64,000 bases of DNA from Saxidomus purpurata (taxonomy: Eukaryota; Mollusca; Bivalvia; Venerida; Veneridae): contig JAFMSR010000012.1 in assembly GCA_022818135.1 (NCBI GenBank), positions 32,146,785-32,210,784 on the forward strand, in the 5' to 3' direction. The translations under genes were made by a program, and so were the position numbers. The notes under the pieces are model-generated. The model saw only the letters and a list, made by a program, of their open reading frames with translations, ran no database searches and was not told the origin of the DNA. Shown piece by piece: positions 23,551 through 35,645 of this stretch (the stretch's first letter is position 1; each line of letters opens with the position of its first letter).

Positions 23551-24158
23551 GTATTCCACAGAATAATGGCGACATTTTGTCTTAAAATTTCCTGTTGTAT
23601 CTTTTGGTAAAACAAAGTGTTTCACTGCAGAAGAATTCATCTTATTTGTTTCAATGTATTAAACTGTACGGTCAGAATGTTGGAACTTCTTGATACCAAA
23701 GTTGCAAGTTAAGTGAATATAGTGTGAACTCTTAATTATACAAAAATGTAAGAAAAGGGTTTACTTAAGGCAAGTTTCATTTTTACAAAATTCTGATTAA
23801 ACAATAATCAATCAACAAAACACTTCTGTGTCATTTATGTACCTTAAGGCTATATCAGTAGATACTGTTAGAATTCAGTGAAAGGTGTAATATCAATTAT
23901 CACCTCTTCAAAAATTATCAATAAATGTGAAAAAGGAAGCATTTGTGTCTATTTGGGATCAAAGTGTCAATGATCAATATACAAATAATTGAGATAAATG
24001 AAATTTAATTGACAATTACATGTCAAATTTTACTTTGTAATTAATTAATTACAATTAAATTAATTGAGTTTTTGCTTAATAAATAATTATTGTCAATTAC
24101 TTGAAAAAGTGTAATTAATTATAATTAATTAAATTATAATTGTAATTGTACCCATCCC

Positions 24159-27100
24159 ATCTACCTGTTAGCCAGAAAAGTCTACCTGCGCAGATTTAAA
24201 TGGATAATATAATGTCTTAAAAGGTAATCAAGTCTTACTTTTTGTTTCTATTGATTAAGAAATGAATAATCTATTTCTCTGTATGAAAATTCAATTAAAA
24301 TGTTTTAAAAATGGATTGTAATCAGCTTCCAAACTCCGCCATGAAATCATGGTTGAAAGTTCTATAGGAAATAGAAGGAAAACAATAAGACCTCACATTT
24401 TAGCAATGAATACTGCTTGGCAACGTATTTCTAGACAGGTTCTATTTCCGGACACGCCCATTTAAAGCTATAATTTTAGGTGCTGTTTTGATCCAGCACA
24501 AAAAATCATTAGGATGCTTGCTTTTTGGCAGCTGAACAACAGTTATTTGTTTCTGGTAAGTATATGGCAATAAAAATTCTTTAAAACTTGCTTGCATAAC
24601 TTTAATTTTCTGAAATCATGCTTTGAGGAAAACAGTATAATCTCTCATGCGCATCATGCAGCATTTTGAAGTGGCCCTAGACATACACTTTACATTGTTA
24701 ATGTTGCTGTTCTTGATAGCAGTCGCACATAGAATTCAATATAAGAATGAATAAACTTCATAGAACTAATACCCATTTCCAAAATAAATGTAACGTTTTC
24801 AATTTGTGCACCGAAAATGTTTTGTAATTATAATCTACTTTATAAAGGATTGAAGACGGCAGACATTAAAAGTCCAATTTTCCAAAACATAGGGAAGCAA
24901 CTCGAACAAACCTTTTCGTTTTGCCCATTTCGCCGTTAAATTTCCATTTTGCTGTTTATATTTACCTGCGTACAATATCGGTTGTTGACATTGATTAGTA
25001 GTTTCTACTTTCCTGTCTATAAACCGTATAAAATTGCACGAAAAGAATAAAAATAAGCCTGCATTTAATCAAAAACAAAACGCTCCAAAACATCGCCTAT
25101 TTTAACAAAAAAAGGAAGTACAACGCCTTTTCCAAAGTGTCCGGAAAAGTATCCTGTACTAGGTTAAAAACAAACTTGGAAGTAAACCCCGTTCGGGGCC
25201 TCATTATGTGAAACAGAAGTTGTCACAAAGCAAAAAGGTAAATATAGTCTTGTTATGGAAAGGATGAGGTATGTATGGTGAAAATTTTGCCCATGGTTAT
25301 TAAATAATAACCCGACAAATATAGAAAATGTGTCATTTTCGTCCGGAAATAAAACGTCAGGCAGTATAGCAAGTGAAAATTATATAGGACTAATCTTATT
25401 AGAATGCCGATGTAAATAAACAAGTTGACAACTTATTCTAAACCCAAATACTAAAAACCATCAACTAATTTAATAACTTGCCCATAAAGTAGATACATAC
25501 TGAGTCTGGCTTGTCATATTTATCAGATCTGTAACATCCGATTACTACTCCACAACTTAAGATGCTACCTGTCATGAAACGATGGTTTGAATGCACTAGT
25601 TTTTCACTTAGTGTCAGACATAAAGATCAAAATGATAAGACTATTGTCACAAAATTTTAATATAAGGGATGAAATGGCTAAAAACTATGAAATGATTCAC
25701 AATTTCACGTTCGAACTTGCCGCTGGGCTGCACGCTTTACGATAATGTTTATGTCGCAAATACTGAATGCTATCTCAACGAGCATTTGCAAATTAAGTAA
25801 ACAAATGAAATTTTTGAAAGATTGTTAGATGTACCAAGATATCCTATTAATCTGCAAAAATATAAAAAGAGCTAATCAAACCATTCAGTTACGACTTTCC
25901 GCCAAACGTCTTATATATTGTCACTTCCTAGTTGCTTTACCTGTTTACTCGTATTTACCTGTAATTAAGGTTGGCTTTGTAATGTTTTAGTTGCTTGTAA
26001 GTATTTCGAAGTAAAATTTACATTACTAGTGATTTAGATTGACATTGAACCAAAATATGCAGACTGCGACTGAATAGTTTAATGTTCCAATGTCTGGGAA
26101 TGTCAGGACTCGGTCACAGGTAGGCCGAGGTAGCATAGCAGGATCATTTACATTTACATCTATTTAAAAAAAGCAAATAGGTGTTTAATGACTGGCTTTA
26201 TTTTTCATCCGATGATTTCACCATGTTTCTGACTTTTCCTTTGTTCTGAACAGTAAAACCACTAGAAGTTAGAACACCTATTACCTGCTATTTTCTTGTG
26301 TACAGTGTTCAGAGCAGTTCAAATCAGATAACATTAAGGTGGCTGTGTGGTTAACACTCTGGGTTACTTATCCGGTGGTCCAGGATTCTGGCTGTCTGTT
26401 GCTAGCCTAATTAATTTGGCGTTTCAGTGTGACCCCTTTCACAGATCTGATTTTTTATAACTGTCACACCTCTACGCCTAGAAGGTGAACAACTATCAAA
26501 TATCAGCCTATAAATTCGGTTTGCCTTCGAAGTCGAAATAGTTAGACTAGTCTGTTGCCAATGGCACCAAATGAGACAAAAATTCATTCTGGCACTAAAA
26601 CCTTTCAGTGGCGCCAACAAAATAATCTCGACCTAACAGCCAATACTAACCTATATTGACTGACAACTTTGGAGGTACAACGTATTGACCATTGAAAGAA
26701 GCTGACTATCATCTTTATTTTATCAATTTTAAGTAGAAGTTTATTTTTTGCATAAAATAACCAAATATTATCATGAAACATTCAACTGACAGCCAATCTA
26801 TCAGTATATTGACCGATTTTAACCAATATTGACCAAGGTGGTTAAAACCAGGGTTGTTTCAGACCGCCCAACGTTGAATTTTGCAGTGTCAATCAAAACT
26901 GGATCATCGTCTGTTGGCTAGTGTGAGGGCTGAGCTAATTAACCCTAAAGTTAGACTAGTTAATACTACTGTGATAAGATTTATGTTTTTTCAATATACT
27001 ATATTTCATGCACTATTTCCAGTCTATTTTATATGATTGTGCTTTGTACACTGGGGCAGTTTTATCTGAAACCTGAAATCGGCACTGGATAATAGACTGG

Positions 27101-27359
27101 CTCTAGAACAAAACAGTGAAATATTAAGTAGTAAAAGGGATATTTCAGGGCCTGGTGACCAGGCTAATTAACACAGGTGTTTTCATCAGTATCAGGATGT
27201 TGCTATATACAGAGACAAATCATATGTCTGAAACATTACAGTGGATCTATGAAGGTAACTTTTAAGCCTGAAATCAAATGTATCAAAATGTGTAGTGTTC
27301 TACTCAGATTGTTTTGTTTGCAATCTTAAATTTATTATTTTTATATAATTTTTTTTCAG
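24159..27359. other. Upstream region of the PY-motif gene
   Basis: No coding exon was identified. The PY-motif gene must have an upstream exon because its coding exon begins at an acceptor. Possible leader donors are 'tttctg/gtaagt' at 24555/24556 and 'ttgctt/gtaagt' near 25996; neither is confirmed. Around 26337-26400 there is a tRNA-like SINE fragment ('tggctgtgtggttaac'). Confidence 0.35.
26555..26945. repeat. Second, interrupted copy of the 754-1934 element
   Basis: It shares 'aatggcaccaaatg.gacaaa', 'ggcgccaacaaaataatctc' and 'tcgtctgttggctagt' in the same order as 780-960. About 240 bp (26632-26880), itself containing partial 'cagccaat ... tattgac' repeats, is inserted between the last two blocks. 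Confidence 0.5.
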
Positions 27360-28045
27360 ATCAGTGTGGTTTCAATATGTGGGATTGGCTAAATTTGCGA
27401 AGGAGATCGCGACGAAGAACACAAATAACATCAAACGATAATTCAACAAGGAATGAGGATACAGTAAACACTGCTTCTGATGGAAGTCTCTCAGTGGCAA
27501 GGGCTTTGACTGGAGTTAGATCAATTACTCAACCTTTCTTTATTCCGACACAGCCTATTTCTGAATCGCCACCAAAGTGCATCAGTCGGTTACCATGCTC
27601 CCAAATTCTGTATGGGGAGCGGGTTGAGGACTTCTCCACTGAATGTTGGTTAGAAAATCATCTACACAGATTTGGATTGCCAGCAAATGCACCACTTAGT
27701 ATTTCAAACGCAGTTTCTCTTTCTTCTCCACTATACGAAAACAATGATGACAGTACTACTGGAAGTAGTGAAACCGATGATAGCTTAATAGATTATTTTG
27801 ATCTTGAAATTGAAAATGAGTTCCCATTCACCCAGTCACGGCCACGGTTAGCATTAGAACAGTTGTTCATACCTCTTGAAGAAAGTGACATTGACAATAC
27901 TTTTGATAGCTGTGACTTGATTGAGCTGCCACCATACAGTGAGTTTGATCCTCCGCCAAGTTACGAGGAGGCTGTGCAGCTAACAGACAGAAGAAGTACC
28001 GGCACTAGATCATCAAACGGGTCAAGCCTGGCTTTTATGTGGTAG
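27360..28045 (+). CDS. Small, probably disordered protein with tandem PY (PPxY) motifs
   Basis: The exon opens at a T-rich acceptor ending at 27359. I place the start at the ATG at 27377, giving 222 residues; the frame is open upstream to the acceptor, so a start in an earlier exon is possible. The protein has a basic N-terminus (LRRRSRRR), a Ser/Thr- and acid-rich middle (DDSTTGSSETDDSLIDYFD) and, near the C-terminus, LPPYSEFDPPPSYEEA, that is an LPxY followed by a canonical PPxY. PPxY binds WW domains, typically of NEDD4-family ubiquitin ligases and their adaptors. No membrane segment or signal peptide is seen. I do not recognise the family; the WW-binding role is inference from the motif. 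Confidence 0.65.
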
Positions 28046-28539
28046 TTTGGGGGCACACTTTTGACCTGTTACTGAAGATGGTGGCACAAAAACAGAACAA
28101 CCTTACAGTTTTATAATTGATTATTCTAAACTATTACAGCTTATGACAATAATTTAGGTAATGGTATAGAATGATAGTTATTCGTGACATCGTGAACATG
28201 ACATAATAAAAAACAGCTGAAAAATTGTTAGGCATTATATTATACATTCTGAATGTCAGCAGTTGTAAAATTCATTTCAGTTGAAGTAAGAACAAACCTT
28301 GTCATCTGTCTGCTGTCTACTAGATAATTATGACTATTGATATTATGTTATAATTACTAAATTAGTATGCCAAGTGTTGTTGTATAATAATTGAAATATA
28401 CCCAGAGTCTGAGTGAGAAGTTACAGGGCCTCAATGTTCTTTCTCAGAGAAAAAAGGCTTGCTGTCACCTAAGGATCTGATTGTGCTTGTAACAAATTCA
28501 TTCACATAGTATAAGAATTACGCAAACCCTTCCTTTTTT
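28046..28539 (+). other. 3' flank of the PY-motif gene
   Basis: AT-rich, noncoding, probably 3' untranslated sequence. 'aataaa'-like words near 28205 (acataataaaaaac) could serve as a polyadenylation signal. Confidence 0.35.
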
Positions 28540-29750
28540 TAGCTCGACTATTCGAAGAATAAGGAGGCTATTGCACTCGCCCCAGCGTCAGCGTCTGCGT
28601 TGGTTAAAGTTTTTCATAGTCAAATATCTTGAATACTATCAAAGGTATTGACTTGAAACTCAAACTATATGTTTACCATCAACATTTACACCAGAGGAAA
28701 CAATCCCCATAACTCTGTTTTGATTTTTGACAGATTTATGCCCCTTTTTAACTTAGAATTTTTGGTTAAAGTTTTTTATAAATTCAAAAATCTTGAATAC
28801 TATCAAACGTATTGACTTGAAACTCAAAGTATATGTCTACCATCAACATCTTCACCTGAGGAAACAATCCCCATAACTCTGTTTTGATTTTTGACAGATT
28901 TATGCCCCTTTTTAACTTAGAATTTTTGGTTAAAGTTTTTTATAAATTCAAATATCTTGAATACTATCAAAGGTATTGACTTGAAACTCAAAGTATGTGT
29001 CTACCATCAACATCTTCACCTGAGAAAATAATCCCCATAACTCTGTTTTGATTTTTGACAGATTTATGCCCCTTTTTAACTTAGAATTTTTGTTAATTTT
29101 TTTTTATAAAGTCAAATATCTTGAAAACTATCAAAGGTATTGACTTGAAACTCAAACTATATGTTTACCATCAACATTTACACCAGAGGAAACAATCCCC
29201 ATAACTCTGTTTTGATTTTTGTTAGATTTATGCCCCTTTTTAACTTAGAATTTTTGTTAAAGATTTTTATGAAGTATAATATCTTAAATACTATCAAACG
29301 TATTGACTTAAAACTTAAAATGAATGTTTACTATCAACATCTTCACCAATGTTTTTGATTTTTGACATATTTATGCCCCTTTTTAACGTAGAATTTTGTC
29401 ACAGTTTTTACCAGACTATTATTAGAAATACTCGAAATGGCTTACTTTTGAAATGTCATAGAATAATTATGCAGCATGCAGCAGTCATGCTTTTTTAATT
29501 TTAAACATATCAATTTTGAAACGTTACAAAGTTATTCATGATCAAATATACAAGGTCATGTATTTCTTTGAAATTATCCCCCCCCCCTTTCTCTCCCCAG
29601 TTGGCTTACAGAATCCAGAGTAAGGCTTCATATCTTTGACCTTAATTCTTATAGACAATTACACAATACACCTGTTCTTAGACAAAAAAAACATTTTACC
29701 GACAAGCTTTCGAATAGTCGAGCGTGCTGTCATGAGACAGCTCTTGTTTT
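28540..29750 (+). repeat. Tandem-core element with TAGCTCGACTATTCGAAG ends
   Basis: The left end 'tagctcgactattcgaag' and the right end 'ctttcgaatagtcgagc' are inverted, followed by 'gtgctgtcatgagacagctc' and 'ttgttttg'. Five monomers spaced ~164 bp carry 'ttgacttgaaactcaaa' and 'atgcccctttttaactta'. The element at 51527-52642 has related ends in the opposite orientation but a different core. Confidence 0.7.
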
Positions 29751-31370
29751 GTTTACAATATATTCATGAGAATTTATAGTAGGCAAGTCGCAAGGAGTAA
29801 AGTTATAAAAATGTTGAATTTTGTGTGTCCAGATTTTATTTAGATGAACAGTGTGCATGTTGAACACCAGGAATACTCTAATTGTTTATAATATGTATAT
29901 TAAGAGTAGAATGGTAACATTTGTATGACCTGTTTTAAATATCAGAACAAATATGGTATGTTATAGTAATGTTAATAGATATCTAATGGGTAAGATATAT
30001 TGTTATATTGCCAGTTATACTTTCCACATTTTGCCAGTTTATTCTAGATCTTTACATTTGTATATACATGTACATTATTACTTTTTTGTTTATGTATGAT
30101 TTTGTAATTCATCATAAAATGACTGTCACTAACTCTGACATGACACATATGGGTTTTGCGCTAGTATTACAAAACTAAGGTTTGGTTCCCCTCTGCTATC
30201 CCTATTAAATCAAGTTAGGTAACCAGTCTGAAACAAGAAAGTTTTGAAATTTGGATTTATTCATTTCATTGATTACAACAAATCTATGGTAAATGCCAAC
30301 CAACTGATCTCCTGGCCTGGAGTGACCAGAGCTACACCAGAAAGTCAAACAACTTTCGAGCAAGTTTGTTAGGATTAGAACGGTAAAAACGATAAAACAA
30401 GAACGATAAAAAATGTTGTATGGTTGGATGGGGATGTTTACAAAATGTCATTAAGTGCCAAAACTGAAGTGAAATCAAAAGTTTTAATGCATTTGTTGAT
30501 GTTAATTTAATTGTTTTTCTCCTGTTTATATGATCTGAAGGTAATATAGTGAGTATAGATATACAGGATATACCACAAGTAAATGTACATAAATGATAAA
30601 ACTTGCTGTTAGTGCTTAAAGATACATCTGTCACAAGATAAAGGGTTTCGTAGTTATAACCATTTGATGTCACAAAAGAAGATACTTTTGACTCTCTTTA
30701 AGTTTAAGGGCTGTGACAAGTTGAAAAATGGCTTAAAATGAATTCTTTGTGGGACCAGAAATTAACTACGAGATAAAGGAACTTGTCTGAACAGACTTTT
30801 AAAGAGTTCCCTTTACTTTGTTTTTTTAGAGCTTTTAAATGTGTGACTTGTATGTCTTTTTGTGATAAGGTAGAATACTACGTAATGGCTGAAACTTGGT
30901 ATATATGTACACAAGTTTGGAGCCAGGGAATTGTTAATAAAATGGTGTTTGTTCTTGTGATAAATTAATACAATACTCGCAGAATCTTAAAAGATCTTCT
31001 TCTTTTTTATATCATATCAATGTCTGTTACATGTTGATTTATTTAAAAAGTTCATTTAAGATAATATTATCTGAGAAAGATTAAAATTATTGGCTATTTA
31101 AGAAATGTTTTATTTTTCTTTCTACTTCAGATAGTGAATGTTTGAAGTAATACATGGTATACAATTAATGTTTTCATTGTAACAAACAATGTTGTGATCT
31201 CACTCTCGGGCCCTGTTGTTCAGCATGTTGGACATGTACAGTTTATGTCCTTTGATCTGAAATTGAGGAAAACCTGTTAAAACATATCAATTAGACTTTA
31301 AATGTTGTTAATGTTTTAATATGATATTTAAAAGTCAAATTTCAAACTGAACACCATTTTGGGCTAAGTA
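29751..31370. other. Gene-free stretch
   Basis: AT-rich. Weak open frames at 30332-30673 (minus) and 30783-30968 (plus) lack codon-use or splice support. A plus-strand AATAAA at about 30936 is the best distal poly(A) candidate for the PY-motif gene if its 3' end runs through the repeat. Confidence 0.3.
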
Positions 31371-31525
31371 AGGATCATTACTGAGGAGTTCGGGTTTTTA
31401 TTGTGAAGTTATGGTCATTACTGGGGAGTTTGGGTTTTTATTGTGAAGTTATGGTCATTACTGGGGAGTTTGGGTAATTGCTGTGAAGTTAGGGTCACAT
31501 GTATTACTGTGGAGTTTGGGTTATT
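31371..31525. repeat. 40-bp tandem repeat, about four units
   Basis: The unit 'ggtcattactggggagtttg' plus 'ggtttttattgtgaagttat' repeats at about 31372, 31413 and 31453, and in shorter form to 31525. Confidence 0.7.
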
Positions 31526-31526
31526 A

Positions 31527-31580
31527 GCTCACCTGGCACTTTGTGCCAGGGTGAGCTATAGAATGGATGATTGTCCGCTG
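31527..31580 (-). repeat. Solo right end of a tandem-core element
   Basis: Reads 'tagctcacctggcactttgt' then 'gccagggtgagctata', the hairpin end of the gagggcc family in reverse, without core monomers. It directly abuts the 40-bp tandem array. Confidence 0.55.
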
Positions 31581-32878
31581 TCTAACCCTTGTCCTTCAAC
31601 ATATTGGGTAAGTGTATGGGCCATTACTGGAGCATGGTTAAATCATCAAAAAAATGCAACGCTTACTTAAGGAAGATTCTGAACATAAGTCCGATCACAC
31701 TGACCTGGAATATATACTCCATTATCATTCCATTCATCATCTTCCTATTCCATTTCCTTCAGTCATGAATAATGTCATCAAAATTTTTAGCGCGTTTTCC
31801 TCCGGCATCTGTTTAAATAGCATTTATAAATAATTGCTCCTTACCATTCATTTTGGTATCTGCATTTTGATACAATTATATGAAACTACGTCAATTGCTT
31901 ATAATTTTTGCTTGAACTCTTTTTATGACAAATATGATTCTGGAAAGTAGTCCTCTTTCTTTTGATAGAAAAAAATAGTATTCAAGAGCAAGACTTTAGT
32001 GCAAAACTGGAAAAAATATTTTTCGAAATTAAACACAAAACTGAAGAAAAGATTGCTCAAAGTGAGTACATAACTGAAGAAGACATCCAAGAGCAAGTAC
32101 AAAAAGTTTGGCCAAAAACGAGTACAAAACTGATGATGAAAATTGCACTTCCTTTTGTATGGCATCTTTAAAGCTTCCTTAAATTACTCTCAGATATTGT
32201 ATAAAACATCAGTGTTTGTCTATTCTAAACAGGTCTTCTATTCTAATTTTTCTTACACAAGCAGGAAGAAAAACATACACATATTTCATAAACACAAGCG
32301 CCAAAAAATGACTGGCACAAAATGTTCACATTGCAAAATAAACATAAAAGGCTTGATCACATAATTTCTCAAGTTGCTTAATTTCAGGTTGATACCTGTA
32401 ATCTTGGTAAGTGTAAGAAAGGGTGAGATTCCTAAAAGTCAATGAATATGCATGTACCTGCATGTATTAAAGCGACACACCCTATAACTGATGCTAAACA
32501 AATAACCTCCAAAACATAAGTAATAGAATCTTTGGAAGTGTTATAACTTAACCTAAAAAGTTTCGGCTATGCATTCCAGTCATTATCGATAAAATCAGCG
32601 GTTTAAAATACCGGTATACTGCAGTACCGTAAACCATTCAATATTCTATGTACGGTTGTTGTTGCACAATAAATTGGTGGATGTGATTTATTACAGAAGG
32701 CCCCTATATTGATTAATGGTGGTAAAATGAGGCATTTTTTACCGTAGGTTCTTTGAAATTGTATTTATTTATCATTTTACATTCATTGAACACATAATCT
32801 ATGTTTTCAGAATATAATCTGCTAGATGTAGGGAGTGCCCCTTTAAGCAGACATTTGATTTAAGTGCCAGCTTTTTAG

Positions 32879-34396
32879 CTCACCTGAACTGGCTCAGGGT
32901 GAGCTATTAGGATCGATGAATGTCCGTCGTCCGTCCACATTAGTTCGTTAACACTCTAGTGCTCACATTTTTGCCTCAATTGTCACGAAACTTGGTCAGG
33001 ATGTTTGTCCCAGTAATTACTCGGACGAGTTCGAATATGGGTCATCTCGGATGAAAAACTAGGTCACATGACCCAAAAATAGAAAAATCTTGTTAAGGCT
33101 CTAGAGGCTACTGTTTCAGTCCAAATATCCTGGCAATTTGTCAGAAAGGTTGTTTTGGTTGATTTCTAGCTCAAGTTTTAATATGGGTCACATGGGGTCA
33201 AAAACTAGGTCACACAGCCCAAATATGGAAAAACCTTGTTAACACTCTAGAGGTAACATTTTCAGGCCAAATATCCTGGAAATATGTCAGAAAGGTTGTT
33301 AAGATGATTTCTAGCTCAAGTTTGAATATGGGTCATCTGGGGTCAAAAACTAGGTCACACAGCCTGAATATGGAAAAACCTTGTTAACACTCTAGAGGTA
33401 ACATTTTCAGGCCAAATATCCTGGAAATATATGTCAGAAAGGTTGTTTTGATGATTTCTAGCCCAAGTTCGAATATGGGTCATCTGGGGTCAAAAACTAG
33501 GTCACAGAGCCCAAATATGGAAAAACCTTGTTAACACTCTAGAGGTAACATTTTCAGCCCAAATATCCTGGAAATTTGTCAGAAAGGTTGTTAGGATGAT
33601 TTCTAGCTCAAGTCTGAATATGGGTCATCTGGGGTCAAAAACTAGGTCACAGAGCCCAAATATGGAAAAACCTTGTTAATACTCTAGAGGTAACATTTTC
33701 AGCCCAAATATCCTGGAAATTTGTCAGAAAGGTTGTTAAGATGATTTCTAGCTCAAGTTCGAATATGGGTCATCTGGGGTCAAAAACTAGGTCACACAGC
33801 CTGAATATGGAAAAACCTTGTTAACACTCTAGAGGTAACATTTTCAGCCCAAATATCCTGGAAATTTGTCAGAAAGGTTATTTCGATGATTTCTAGCTCA
33901 AGTTCGAATATGGGTCATCTGGGGTCAAAAACTAGGTCACAGAGCCTGAATATGGAAAAACCTTGTTAACACTCTAGAGGTAACATTTTCAGCCCAAATA
34001 TCCTGGAAATTTGTCAGAAAGGTTGTTTCGATGATTTCTAGCTCAAGTTTCAATATGGGTCATCTTGGGTCAAAAACTAGGTCACACAGCCCAAATATGG
34101 AAAAGCCTTGTTAATACTCTAGAGGTAACATTTTCAGCCCAAATATCCTGGAAATTTGTCGGAAAGGTTGTTTTGATGATTTCTAGCTCAAGTTCGAATA
34201 TGGGTCATCTTGGATCAAAAACTAGGTCACAGAGCCCAAATATGGAAAAACCTTGTTAACACTCTAGAGGTAACATTTTCAGCCCAAATATCCTGGAAAT
34301 TTGTCAGAAAGGTTGTTTCGATGATTTCTAGCAACTTTGTTAAAAGCAGTTGTACTCGGGTGAGCGATAAAGGGCCATCATGGCCCTCTTGTTTTT
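32879..34396 (-). repeat. Tandem-core element, gagggcc-type ends with a 145-bp core monomer
   Basis: Reversed orientation: it begins 'tagctcacctgaactggctc' and ends 'gggccatcatggccctcttg'. Nine monomers spaced ~145 bp contain 'gggtcaaaaactaggtcac', 'accttgttaacactctagag' and 'cccaaatatcctggaaattt'. The ends match the family at 2868 but the core does not. Open frames at 34065-34485 come from the repeat. Confidence 0.75.
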
Positions 34397-35645
34397 TTAT
34401 CCCTTGGGTGGTTGTTAATAACAGGTTCAACTGTGTACTTTGTTTATCAGCAGTTTTATTGAAACTAAATAATTGTGAAAATTAAAACATGTGACAGATT
34501 TCTTCTTCCAAAAGTATTGGATTTACAAAATAATGCTTGAAATGTTGGTGTTTTGTCACAACACACTACTAAAGCTGTTTCTTAAATACTCCCTGTATGT
34601 TTTAGAGTTGCACAAACAACAACACCAGTGCCCGAATATTAATCAAAAGCATTCTTTAATAAGATCTATCATTTAAAATGCTAGATAAAAAAGATTTGTT
34701 AAAACTTTTTTTTATTTTTAGTTACATTTACATTGAAACGAAACAAAGTGCATAATAGAACATATGCGTATTTTTAGTGACATGTATCAGTAATTGTCTA
34801 ATTTTTGGGTCTAAGACGGATAGGAAAATATCCAAGATATCTTTAAACAAGTCAACAAGCTGTCAATGCAAGGCTGAAATAACTAAATGTTAAGCAAGAC
34901 ATGTACGCTATGATTTTTTTTATCATTTTTCAATTGCAAGTCTTGAAATTAGTAACACAGTAGTATGTCATTTAAAAGTATTGTATGTTACTCAGTACAA
35001 GCTCCTACAAAAATCATTGTTACAAGTCCAACCTCCACTAACATCTACAACAGGATACCTCAGTGTACTGAAATTTCAAAAGACCTTCAATTCTGTTCTT
35101 TGTTCTGCATTTATAACTTGTAGACTTTTAAGTGGTTGCTAAATGTACAGTAGTGCGCTTTTTTCAGTGACATTCAACATTCACAATTATTCTAGTTCAG
35201 TGTGACACACTAATTTCAAAATACATTCTTTGGAATAAGGAAGTAATTTTACTCACAGAAATGTTTAAAGAAATACAAAAAACTAGTACTTGATGAAAAC
35301 AAAACTTATGAAATAATTGCACTGTAGTGAGAGATGAGGGTTTTAGCTCAACATTGCCTTGTTTAATATTTCACCGACTTAAATATAACGGAAACCAAAA
35401 ACCAAATTAAAGATCTGCAGCATTCCAGTTTCCTATCATTGAATTGAAGTAATGAACTAATTAGTCAAAGGAAACAGAATTGACATAAAACCAGAAAATC
35501 CTTTTCTCTCGTTCAGAAATGAATTGAATTAATTTCATCAACTGGCAGTACATTAATTGTATGCTTAATACAACACATCCCCAACTGTTGATCTTCCTGA
35601 TTATACCGAAGTCATCGATTTGTTGGTTTCTTCTGACATTGATGG
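34397..35645 (-). other. Downstream flank of the 531-residue gene
   Basis: Noncoding and AT-rich; on the minus strand it is the expected 3' untranslated region. A minus-strand AATAAA lies in the T/A-rich tract near 34710-34720 and is a candidate polyadenylation signal. Confidence 0.35.

Larger units (their letters stand above)
22627..24158 (-). mobile_element. hAT-family DNA transposon relic
   Basis: The ends are CAGGGATGGGTACC and GTACCCATCCC, with long AT-rich inverted arms built of 'taattaattacaatt' repeats (22650-22790 and 24020-24150). hAT elements commonly start with CAGxG and have short TIRs. On the minus strand near 23450-23550 there is a remnant of a hAT dimerisation domain. A second element (22794-23314) is inserted near the left end. 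The copy is not autonomous. Confidence 0.6.

Noticed and set aside
31923..32171. Overlapping plus- and minus-strand frames of 69-80 codons
   Set aside because: Sequence contains loose short duplications (acaaaactg..gaagaa); no splice sites, start context or similarity support either frame.
28610..34340. CRISPR-like regular repeats
   Set aside because: Tandem monomers of ~145-164 bp with no short conserved repeat and unique spacer alternation; they are cores of eukaryotic mobile elements.
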